Assembly (NCBI RefSeq): GCF_033118175.1
Contig: NC_083696.1
Span: forward strand, 33,465,001-33,529,000
Direction: 5' to 3'
DNA from: Dama dama
Taxonomy: Eukaryota > Chordata > Mammalia > Artiodactyla > Cervidae
DNA length: 64,000 nt
Positions 24,606 to 36,600 of the stretch are shown here, piece by piece (position 1 is the stretch's first letter; each line of letters starts with the position of its first letter). The notes beneath the pieces are model-generated. The model was not told where the DNA came from. It saw only the letters and a program-made list of their open reading frames with translations, and did no database searches. A program made the translations under genes and the position numbers.

Positions 24606-27600
24606 GTATGACTGGGAAACAGTCAGTGAGTCCGTCACCATGGCAACTGCTGTGCCACGGCTACGGGGACTGAAGTCTGGCACTCAGAGGAACAAGTTAA
24701 AGGGTAATTAGAGTGGGCATGGCAGGGTCATGAGGAAAACGCATATGCGCAAACAAAGATTTTGTGTTTATACACCTGTCCTCTCCGATGTAGAGAGTAC
24801 CCAGGCTTGCTCTGACACTTCCTGATTGCACATTCCAAATTCCATCCCAAGACAGAAAGCACTGACTTCAACAAAAACATCTCAATTTTAAAGTGAATGA
24901 GGCAGACAAGAGGAAGGTTCTAAGACACGGTTCTAAAACTGTGTTTGTGACACCCTAGGGCTCCTCAGTGACATCTAAGTGTACACACCAAGTTTAGGTG
25001 CTCTGTGAAAAAACCTTATTTCTTTTATATACTGAATTTTGGGTATGATCTTATTTTTTGTTTGTTTGCCTGAAAATATCTGTATTATGTCTTCATTTTT
25101 GAAGGGTATTTTCACTGATTATAGATTTTTTAATTAAATTTTTATGAAGTATAGTTAATATACAGTATTATATAAGCTACAGGTGTAAGGATCTCATTTG
25201 AAAAAAACCTGCTGCTAAAAAGGGAGCAAATTACCCATGTATATCATCCTTTAAAAATTAATTTTGTTTGGGTGCCATATTTTAGGGGGAGTTTGCTCAT
25301 GATAAATGAATAACTTATTTGAAGTAGAAAATTTGAAATATTATTGCAGCAAAATTTGGAAGACAAATAATGAATTGTAACTCCAGAAAAAAAAAATCAG
25401 TGTCTAACATATTAGAATATAGCTTGTTTCAATCCAAGTTACATATACATCTACGTGCTTGTCAGGTATGTTGGGACTGTACTTTCATATTGTTTAGTAA
25501 TTATCTATTTCATTTAATGTATTCTAAAGTGTTCATATCAGTAAGTGTTCTTCAACCAAAAATAAAAGAGAGAGAAGACAATAGTTCTTTTCAGACAAAA
25601 ACCTGCACATGGATGGTTATACAAGCTTGATTCATAATCGCCAAAACCTAAAAGCAACCAAAATATCCTTCAGTAGGTGAATGGATAAATGAATGGTGGT
25701 CCATCCAGACAATAAAATATTATTCAGCACTAAAAACAAATTAGCTATCAAGACATCAAAAGAAATGGGGGACATTACATGTGTATCACTAAGTAACAGA
25801 AGCAATCTGAGAAGACTCCATACTGTGTAGTTCCAACTATACGACATTCTGGAAAAGGAAAACTATGGGAACAGTAAAAAGATCACTGGCTGCCAAGATG
25901 GGAGGGAAGATGGGAGGGAGAGAAGGACAAGTAGGCACAGGGGATTCTTAGGATGGTGAAAATACTCTGTATGATATTATAATGGTTGATACCTGTTATT
26001 AAACATTTGACCAAGCCCATAGAATGTACAACATCAAGAGTGAGCCCTGATGTAAACTATAGACTTCATGGGTCCATCAGTTGTAACAAATGTACCACTT
26101 TGGTGGAGAAGTCAATAATGGGAAAGGCTGCATGAGGTAGGGGCAAAAACATATGAGAAAACTGTACCTTCCTCTCAATTTTGCTATGAACCTAAATAAA
26201 TATGCTCTTAAAAGTCTTGGTTTAAAAATTATTTCACAAGAGAAGTCAAAAACAAAAATTAAGTATTATTGTAAATAGAAATATGAAGGCTGAGGAGTAG
26301 CTACTGGTTTGGTCACAGTGGTCCTTAGGTGGCCTTGGCAGTGACCTTAGCAGAAGCCATATCAGCAAAAAGTTTGGTCACAGAGGGTTGAGAAGTGAAC
26401 AGGATATGGAGTGTCCCTGAGAGCAAGGAAGTTGTTTCAAGTGGTTTGACTGTGAAGGGAAGGAGGGAGGGTAGATGTCCCATGACTGTGGGGTGTGGGG
26501 TCAGGAAGGTTTTGTTGTTTTGTTTTGTTTCAAAGATGAAAAGGGGTTGGAAAAACAAAAAAGAAAACAAAGAAATGCTAGACATTCCATATGGTAGGTA
26601 ACTTGGGACAATTTTACTCAAAGAAAATAATGATGAAGATCATTTAAGTGAAAATTTTACCAAACTTTTTCTCTTGTCCAAGCTTGGTGTTAGGTGGGGG
26701 GAAATGAGAAGGGCTTCTCTGAACCCCTGACCTTTGCAGCTGCAGCCTGGACTCAGCTGGTCTCTATTACAACCATCCCTATGCGTGAGGCCCAGCCCAC
26801 AACATGAAGGCAGCCTAAATCAGGAGCATAATGGGAGTTTGGCCTCAAAGAACAAGATAATCTTTGAGGATCCTTTCAGAGACAAGCTAATAACTAATTT
26901 CCATGGGTTTTGTTGTTGTTGTTAAAGAGAAATGAAAACCTCATAGGATCAGACAACAAACTAAGTCTGAGATTTGGCATTATACCCCTTGAGCATGTTC
27001 AAAACTGCTTAATAGCTCCCTACTCCCTCCCAACCTTCCTTTGCCTTTGCTTACAATAGCTGAACCTGTTTGAGACATTATCACAGAATGATGGGAGGTG
27101 GGAAATCCTTCCCACCATCACAAGAATAGAATGGGTCATGGATGCTTAAGAGCTCCAACAGTACTTGTGAAGATTGTCCATAAAAGATAGCCCAGGTTGG
27201 AACTTCCCAGCAGGACAGTCCCGTGGTTAAGGTTCTATGCTTCCAATGCAGGGGGCATGGGTTCCATCCCTAGTTGGGAAACTAAGATCCCACATGCTGC
27301 ACCACCCCCCACCCCCCACAAAGAAAAAGATAGCACAGGTACAAAAAAGAAAAGGTGGAAGTTGCTCGGTCATGTCTGACTCTTTGTGACCCATGGACTG
27401 TAGCCCACCAGGCGCCTCTGTCCACGGAAATCTCCAGGCAAGAATACTGGAGTGGACAGTCATTCCCTTCTTCAGGGGACCTTCCTGATCCGGGGATTGA
27501 ATCCGGGCCTCCTGAGTTGCAGGCAGATTCTTCACTGTCTGAGCCGCCAGAGAAGCCCAGGCGTATACATCACTCAGTAACTAGAGCAAGGGCTAATTGA

Positions 27601-30600
27601 GTGAGGAAATATTTCCCCTTAACCCAGTTGATAGAAGAACCCTGGTTCCTGAGGGTAGTTTAACAGCTTTGGAAGATGCTGAGCTACTGTTCATGTCAGA
27701 AGACCAAGCCTTGGGCTGCCAGGAAAATAAAAACAGCCTTAGTCTCAGTTCTCTGGAAATGGGGGCCGCCAGAATATAAAGGGAGATTTATGTAGCCTCT
27801 GGTAGAAACTTCAATTAGCACTTGTCTGAAAACAGAGCGGGAATTTAAGTAAAGGGAGAAATGAATGAACCTAGATTTTTTTGTGACAAGGCGAAAAATC
27901 TCTGAGCAGTTGATAATTGGAGACATCATCTTGCATAATAATTTTAAAGTAATTTAAATAATTGGGAAATTTTTCCTTGCCAAAATTCTGAGCAAAAGAG
28001 ATCAGGGTCCGTTATGCTCAGCATTCTCCTCATTCCATCTCTGTCCCCATGTTTGATTTCCAGGTAGGAGAGCACATCACCATCGAGCAGGATTCTCTAA
28101 GAAAGGATGAAGAAGAGGAGGATGATCAAGAAACACATCGAAAAGGGTACAGGTTCAAACCATAGACATTCTTGGGCTTCTCTGGTGGTTCAGACGGTAA
28201 AGAATCCACCTGCAATTCGGGAGACCTGGATTCCATCTCTGGGTTGGGAAAATCCCCTGGAACCCACACTAGTATTCTTGCCTGGAGAATCCCCAGGAAC
28301 AGAGGAGCCTGGCAGGTTACCATCCATGGAGAAAGTGACTAAGCGCAGCACAGCACCTCCTAAGCAAAGTGGTTTTGCCACTTTTTTATTCTCATCTAAT
28401 TTTTAACATTAATTATGATATATCAGAGATAGTCGCTGCCAATCTCCCCTCCCTACTACCCACCTAACAACATTTTCAGAAAAATTAATGACACTCTAGT
28501 ATAATCAATGTGGTAAATTCAAATTGCTGATGTCCTAGGAACCCAATATCCAGGACAATCTTCTAATTAAAGCTGTAAATTGCCAACTAATTGCTCCAGT
28601 CCATGCGAAAGTAGTTAATTCATCTTTTCAATGTTCAATCAATGAGAAATTGATTTCTCAAAATCCAATTCACTTTAAGTCCCAACAAACTTGCTCTTAC
28701 CTCGTGGTATCATGAAAATATTCCAAGTCCTTATCACTCATTAGCAGGAGAGGCAAATTATTATTTTTAGTTTTTGGATCAGAAAAATGAAGCTCAGACT
28801 TAGGCAAGGGTTTGTCAGCTGGAAAAATGCTAATTTAAATTTCAGCTTCTGATTCCTAGTCCAAGACTGTCTCAATCATAACACTAAAGTATTTGTAAAT
28901 TTTCTAAATTCCTATTTAAATTTGGTGTTAATTCCTGAGTCTCTGAGGAACTTTTTGTGTATCAGAAGATAGAGCTGGTCAAAATTCAGACTGAAAGTTC
29001 TTGTCACATATACATCAGAAAGAATTTTCACCACCATGAGGACTTACTGTATAGCGCAGGGAGCTCTACTCAGCGCTCTGTGGTGACCTCAATGGGAAGA
29101 AAATCCAAAAAAAGAGTGGTTGTGTACACACATAGGTGATTCACTTTCCTGGACAGCAGAAACTAACGCAACCTTGTGAAGCAGCTTATACGCCAATAAA
29201 AATTTTCTTCTTACAAAGGATTTTTACCATGCTGGAAACCTGAATTTGGTTTCATCCTCATTTTAGTTCAAGAATCTCTGACCCTTGGGGCCAAGAGATT
29301 CTCTTGGGTGGTCAGAGGTACTCAAGTTTCATCAGTGTTAATGGATGGAAAAACAACCACCAAGAGATTTGGAGTCATTCAGCCTAGATAACCAAATGGC
29401 CAAAGCGACTATTTCTAGCCACTTCCTTTTTTTTTTTTTTTGCAGTGTCAGGTTGCTGTAATGGACTATACACACTCCCTGCAATTAAACAATCTGATAA
29501 ATTTGACCTAGAGTAGATGGATGTGCTCTATTGAATGTTGCTGTCTGACACCGCTGCTTTATAACACTATACCCACAACTGAGGACAATGTATCAGCAGC
29601 CTGTCCTAAATTAGACCACGAAAAATTTAGTCTTTATCGTATTTATATTCCCTCAACATGTTCCAGAACAATGTGACTAATTCTCAGTACACCTCTTCAT
29701 ACACATACATAAGACAAAATTTTCATGAAATAATGCCTGTTATCACTGTGTGTGATATACTCTGAGATGTGCTATTCTCTTGTTTAAGGACAGGTATCAT
29801 ACACTGTGTGACAAACTTCACAACTCATGAGTGGGTCCACAGCTGTAAAATATTGTTCCAGAAAAGCAACAAGAACTCCCATTTCATTTATCTAAGAATT
29901 CAACAAAGGCCTGTCAAGCACTCAGTGTCCAAGCTGCTGATGTTGGGCTCAGACATCTATTCTCCATGAAGTTACAGTCAGTCAAGGCTTCATAACAAAA
30001 CACAATCAAAGGAGATAGTAGGAATAGGTTGCAGAGGACTACCTCTGTCTGAGGAAATGCAAGAAGGCTTTGCGGAAGCGAAGGGCTTGAGCAGTGCCCT
30101 GAACCGTGAAGGGGACTGTGACATGGACATGTGGGCATGACTGCTGGAGGGAGGGGAACTGGAGAATGTTTACCAAGGGCATGGGAGGTCCCAGCTGGGG
30201 GCTGAGTCCTTTGAGATCCTGGAGATTGTGAATCTTCTATATGGGAGAAAGGGTTATTTTAGAAACCCTGTCCAATGGCCGAAAGTGGTCATGATTAAAT
30301 GTGCAAGTAAATTCCTTCCATTTAGCCTCAAGTAGGAGAGGAGAGGCCTGCGTTGGGAGGCACACTGAGGAAAGAGGTGTATGCAGGGAAGCCAGGGTTC
30401 AAAATGAGCACGGGAGACCGGGAACACCCGGGAGAAGGAAGGACAGTTGTTGTGGGTACCACCCTGTGACCTCTCCGGATTCCCTTACTGGTGTACACCA
30501 TCTTCCTTGGAAGAAGTGATCAGATGCACACACGGCTTGCACACTCCACACCACCCTGTAACAAAGCTCTGAGCAGAAACAAAGACATCAACAATTCCAG

Positions 30601-33600
30601 AACCTTCCGAGAAAGCTATATCACAACCCATTGGTTGACAGCCCTCAAATCCCCCAAATCCTACTTCACTTTTCAAGCATCTTGTGAACACAGTCACCCT
30701 TCCACTAGAGAGGGGGTGATCTAGCCTAGTGAGAAACGGTCTCATCCTATGATTCATTCTCAGCTTTTGGTTGGTTATCCTGTCCCCTGCTTTATTTCTG
30801 GGAGCACATTTTCTGCATCTCCATATTCCTTCAGGGCTTGGCACATCCATGCAGCAAAGGTAGAGCCAAACCAAGGCTGATTTTGGTCTAAAATGAAAGG
30901 AATTTCTTATTTTTATTTTGTATGACACAAACCTCATGAATTTGTTTGCCTGATGATTTACAAAGCCTAATCTGCTATAGCTTTAGCGTGCCAGGATATG
31001 TCGTGTATGTGGTGTTTACATCTGCCTGCTTCTTGCTTTGTCTTGTTACAGGTGCCTGGGAAGGATGTGTGGGAGGATGTCTGATTTTTGTAGGGAACAC
31101 AAAACAACCCTTCGGTACATCATCTGGGGCATTTTAATAGCAGGTAAGTAGCAAAAGGGGATGGGATGCTAGTGTCTCTTTTCCAGGTTCTCTCAAATAT
31201 CAGTTTTATGTAGAAAACAAATAAGTCTTCCCTTTCCTGAATCATCTCTGAGTCATCCAGAGAGAAGAGAATTTCTCCAGAAAGCCCCTGAGTGGTGGGT
31301 CTCAGCTTGAAATGCCCATGTAGATAGCTGTTCTGCATGCTAAGTCACTTCAGTTGTGTCCAAGTCTTTGTGACCCTATAGACTGTATAGTGTCTAAGAA
31401 TTTATAATGCCAGGCTCCTCTGTCCTTGGGATTCTCCAGGCAAGAATTCTGGAGGGGGTTGCCATGCCCTCCTCCAGGACATCTTCCCGACCCAGGGACT
31501 GAAGCCAGGTCTCTTGCACTGCAGGCAGATTCTTTGCCCCTGAGCCACCAGGGGGAAGCCCCATGTCCTGTTTAGGCAGCCAGCAGCTGATTTTTTAAGA
31601 TCACCTATTCACATGGTCTTTGTTATTGTGGTATGGATTTGAGGGTTGGATAATGCAAATTCAGGTAACTGGAAAAATGGTGATAATCACAAGGCAGCAA
31701 CCTAACTGAAGTGGTGATATAACCAATCAATTAATGCTTTATATGAAAACAGAACAAGGAGGAGCCTAGGGTCATGAAGCCCTCTCCTCCTACCTGAAAG
31801 TAAGACCAAGGTGTCTTCACAGATGAGCAGGTGTCCTGCTTTGACTCCCTCCAAACAAAGGGCTCCAGGGCCCATTTCAAAGAACATTACTGTCTATAAA
31901 ATGTGAGCCCTCCCACCCAAGTCCATGGACCTTAGTCCAAGATGGCTGACCCCAAGAGGTCAGTGGTTTTCCGGTCTCACACTGCCAGAACAGGGAGCAT
32001 CAGGGTTGAAAGCTTGCTTGCTTGCTTTCTACCAGCCCAAGTAGTATTTTGCAGACCATACTCAAAACCACACAGCTATGCCATTGTAGTACAAAGTAAG
32101 CAGATGGTGTGGCCATGTGCCAAGGCAACTTTATTTGTAGACTACAAATACAAATATACAAATACAACTGTACTTGCCACCTACAAAAACAAGTGGCAGG
32201 CCAAATTTAACTTGCAAACAAAGCTATGTTTGCCAACTTTTAATGGAAAACCTTGTGTTCTTATCCCAGAATCTTCTCTTCCAGAGCTATCAGCCTGGCC
32301 ATCACCCACCTCTTTCTTTTAGAGATTCTGTAGCATATCGGTGTTGTGGTACTCAGAGATTTTCCTACTCAAGTTTAGGCCAAATCTGGGCCACAAACCA
32401 GGAGACTCAATAATTTTTGCCAGTGGTTGCTTTGGTGCCTGGCCTTTCTCTGTAGAAGCTCATCTGCTGAGTCTGGGTATCAGAAAAAGTAGTCAGTACT
32501 AAGCAAGAGGCTTCCCTAGTGACTCAGCTGGTAAAGAATCTGCCTGCAGTGCAGAAGACCCGGGTTCGATCAATAGGTTGGGAAGATCCCCTGGAGAAGG
32601 GCATGGCAGCCCACTCCAGTATTCTTGCCTGGAGAATTCCGTGGACAGAAAAGCTGGGGAGCTGTAACCTATAGCGTCACACAGAGTTGGACTTAGCACT
32701 AAAGTGACTTAGCATGCACGCACTAAGCAAGAGCCCCAGTGATCAAGCAACAAGATTCAGGAATTCAGAAGTTTCCTTAAGAAAAAAACCTGGCACCTTG
32801 TCCTTCTAGCATTCTTGGAGAGACTATTTTTTAAAAAAAATAAAGGAATTTAACCCAAAATACAATCCTTATCATCAGAAGGGCCAATAGCTATGTCAAG
32901 AGCACCCCCGTGTTCAACGATTTCCTGGTGGGCCCTGCCCTTGGCTGAGCCAGATCAGTGCTGAAGGCTGGTCTCCGGCTGACTGGTGATGTTCACTGTC
33001 TGTGTTTGCTTCCTGCACAGGTTACCTGGCCCTGGTGATCGCAGCCTGTGTGATGAACTTTCACAGAGCCCTTCCTCTTTTCGTGATCACCGTGGTTGCC
33101 ATCTTCTTTGTGGTCTGGGATCACTTCATGGCCAAATATGAGTCTCAGATAGCCCGGTTCCTGTCTCCAGGCCAAAGGCTACTGGACAGCCATTGGTTCT
33201 GGCTGAAGTGGTAAATGCACTCAGTTCTTCTGTTGTGGTTGAGAGAGATGTTAGTCTTTTCCAACACTGCTCCATAGATTTATTCTGAAATTGCTTCATC
33301 ACTGATGGGATATTGAAGCTAGAAACAACCTAGGGAATAATCCATTAAAAAAAAATTTTTTTAACCTTCATTTTACAAGCAGGACATGAAGGCCTAGATC
33401 AGGCCTAGATTCATGCAAGATGTGCTCAAATGTCCCTACAAACTGCCTTCATTTCAAGTGCCACTAAATGATAAAATGTTGTCCAAAAGTTGGGATGGTT
33501 TTGACTTGAAGGGGTGACTTTCTCTCTGGGCATGAAGCTGGCTTCTTTTGGAGGAAAGGTCTGTGAATTAGTAAAATCAGCTCTCTCTTATAGGACCCCT

Positions 33601-36600
33601 GTCCTGCAGGTGACTGTTCAGGGCTTTTCTTTCAGCCTGTCTCTTTGGGAGCCCCCCTGTCTTCCAGGTGGCCCTACAGGGTAGCACCCAGAACCTATTC
33701 TCCCCAGTATGGCCAACATGGGATCTACCAAGAAAGCTCACACATTCTTGGCCTAAGGACCAGGGTTTACAATCCAAACAGAGCACCCTCTCCAGCTCTG
33801 CCATCTACTGAATCACTCTTGTTGTGCCCACTGGGTTCTCCAGGGAGTCAGAACCAGGTCTAAAGTCCAACTTAGCTCTCCAAGGCTTGGGTGGGTCCCC
33901 CAGTGCAGAGGACACATTTCAAGTTCTTCCTTGAAAGGAAGAAGGTAATGTTTCACGCATCTCCCTAAATGGAGGAGAGAATTCCCAGCAGCTCTCAGGA
34001 AGAAATCACCAGACTTCCTCTCCAGACATCCTTTCTCCTCTCTGACCCCTTTATGAATACTGCCCCAGCAAAGAGTCCAAGAATTGTGGAGTATTGGGGA
34101 TACATTGCTTCATTTTTTGACTATGTAGCCTTTCTAGCTACACCCAAAGAGGGTCTGTTGCAATTTCTAGAAGCATAATTTCCAAGTGCCAGGATGTGTT
34201 ACTCAATGTGTGTTGTTTCTACATTTAAGCCTGATTAAGATTTCCAAGGTAGCACAACAAATGATGCCAAAGCATCCTTCCTGGTTTTCTTAGGGTGATA
34301 TGGGGCTGCCTGATCCTGGCAGTTATTCTCTGGCTGGTCTTTGACACTGCTAAACTGGGCCAACAGCAGCTGGTGTCTTTTGGAGGACTTATAATGTACA
34401 CTTCCCTGACGTTTCTATTTTCCAAGCACCCAACCAAAGTAAGTATGAAATCAATCATTTTTTTTTCCTTTTTTTCCCTCATGTGTAAATTGCTCAAAGT
34501 AATGAGTATGAAAGAATTGAACTGCTATTCCATATTTTTCTTACCTTGCTATGATATTTTAAATGGCTAAGGTGCCCTTTTCCTGAATGTTAATAGTTCT
34601 ATTACTCTACATTCTTCATTCCCAGTAATTTTCCAGTTGTTCAACTAGTGAGATATCCTCTTCTGTCAAGTCTGATTTCTACTTCTGTACTGCCATCCCA
34701 CCATTAAACACAAATACAAAGAAAACTCATCCATTTTGATCCAAATTTCTTCAGGCCAATATTCTACCATTGGATTCTGCAGTTTATCAAATTTCTATTT
34801 GCCATTGAGGCTATTTTACTCCAAAAATTTGTCCTTAAGCAGTTTTGTTTACACTGAATTCAATTCTCATCCTTGTTTTATCATCCTGGAACCCACTAAA
34901 TTGGCAAGAATTTTGAGATAGTAAAACTTTCACATATGATTCATAACAGCAAACTTTACTAGCTGAAAGTCTGAAGACTTGACTGGCTGAGTGATTGATC
35001 CAAAAAAAAAAAAAAAAAAGAGCATTAATCAAAGACCAAAGCCACTTGATAAGATCCAAATTGCTTTCCCTGTTTAGGTGAACATCTCCACTGTTTTCTG
35101 TGCCTCCAGTCCCATAATTCTGTGCAGAGCACTCATCTCTGCACCAAAGATGAAAGCACTTGAATGTCCATTTACATGCTGCACTCCCTGGGACTGCATT
35201 AAAGTTAATTGGTTCCTTTTACCAGTGAAATGAAAGCCCCTCCACAGGGTGGAATTTCACTTAATTCACTTACAAATCGTCAGATCAACAAACCTTGGAC
35301 ACACAGAGAAGTCATGTTCAGCCTTTCCATTTTCCAGATGGGAAAATAATTGTATGTATCTAAGATTTACCACATGACCGGAAGACCAGATCCTTCCTTC
35401 CTCATTTAGTGACTCTACTAAAACTACTCTTCATGTCTAAGTGATTTTATCATGACAAAATGGTTACATACGTTTCCAGGAGTGAAGGCTTAAACTCAGG
35501 TTTAAGAAGAAGTAGTACAATTCTGAGATTTTTAGTATAATTCTAAGGAGGGATTCTTTGCTCACAGCTGCTTTGGCCTCTGAAAGAAGGTGGGTCACAA
35601 GCCATATCTGAGAAGCTTCCAAGAAAATAGTGATCCTCTGGTAATTTATGCTGAGTTCAACATTCATTTTCTAATAAAATGTCTCTTCTTTTTTCTGTAT
35701 AGGTTTACTGGAGGCCTGTCTTTTGGGGAATTGGGTTACAGTTTCTTCTTGGGCTTTTGATACTAAGGACAGAACCTGGATTTATGGCTTTTGATTGGTT
35801 GGGCAAACAAGTTCAGGTAAGTTCGGTTCAAAGGATTACCTTGTTTTTTATAGTGCTTTTAACATTTGAATATAATCCTTAAGATATGTCAGAAATAAAT
35901 TTATTTATCTGCATTCAGTTCAGTTCAGTCACTCAGTCATGTCCGACTCTTTACCACCCCGTGGACTGCAGCACGCCAGGCCTCCCTGTCCATCACAAAC
36001 TCCCGGAGTTTACCCAAACTCATGTCCATTGAGTCGGTGATGCCATCCAACCATCTCATCCTCTGTCGTCCCCTTTTCCTCCTGCCTTCAATCTTTCCCA
36101 GCATCAGGGTCTTTTCTAATGAGTCAGCTCTTTGCATCAGGTGGCCAAAGTATTGGAGTTTCAGCTTCAACATCAGTCCTTCCAATGAACACTCAAAACT
36201 GATCTCCTTTAGGATGGACTGGTTGGCTCTCCTTGCAGTCCAAGGGCCTCTCAAAAGTCTTCTCCAACACCACAGTTCAAAAGCATCAATTTTCAAGTGC
36301 TCAGCTTTCTTTATAGTCCAACTCTCACATCCATACATGACTACTGGAAAAAAAACTGTAGCTTTGACTAGACGGACCTTTGTTGGCAAAGTAATGTCTC
36401 TGCTTTTCAATATGCTGTCTAAGTTGGTCATAACTTTCCTTCCAAGGAGTAAGCATCTTTTAATTTCATGGCTGCAGTCACCGTCTGCAGTGATTTTTGA
36501 GCACAGGAAAATGAAGTCAGCCACTGTTTCCACTGTTTCCCCATCTATTTGTCATGAAGTGATGGGACCAGATGCCATGATCTTAGCTTTCTGAATGTTG

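Larger units (their letters stand above)
24606..28063 (+). other. SLC28A3: SLC28A3 intron (3.5 kb)
   Basis: It runs from GTATGA to TTTCCAG. It contains an old L1 3' end, a CHR SINE and a Bov-tA SINE, each listed separately. A short antisense L1-like scrap is at about 25110-25190. The remainder (26226-27199, 27559-28063) shows nothing recognisable. Confidence 0.85.
28147..31051 (+). other. SLC28A3: SLC28A3 intron (2.9 kb)
   Basis: It starts GTACAG and ends TTGTTACAG. It carries a Bov-tA copy almost at its 5' end, an L1 3' terminus in the middle and a possible antisense MIR remnant at about 28745-28885. From 29216 to 31051 nothing is recognised apart from a T run at about 29427-29442. Confidence 0.85.
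31144..33020 (+). other. SLC28A3: SLC28A3 intron (1.9 kb)
   Basis: Two SINEs occupy it, in opposite orientations. Between them (31564-32497) is unassigned sequence holding a (GCTT)4 tract at 32012-32027. The 3' 290 bp before the acceptor appears unique. Confidence 0.85.

Noticed and set aside
33002..33214. Apparent 70-codon gene with its own ATG
   Set aside because: It is the residue 112-175 exon of SLC28A3 read together with a few intron codons. The ATG lies in the intron before the acceptor.
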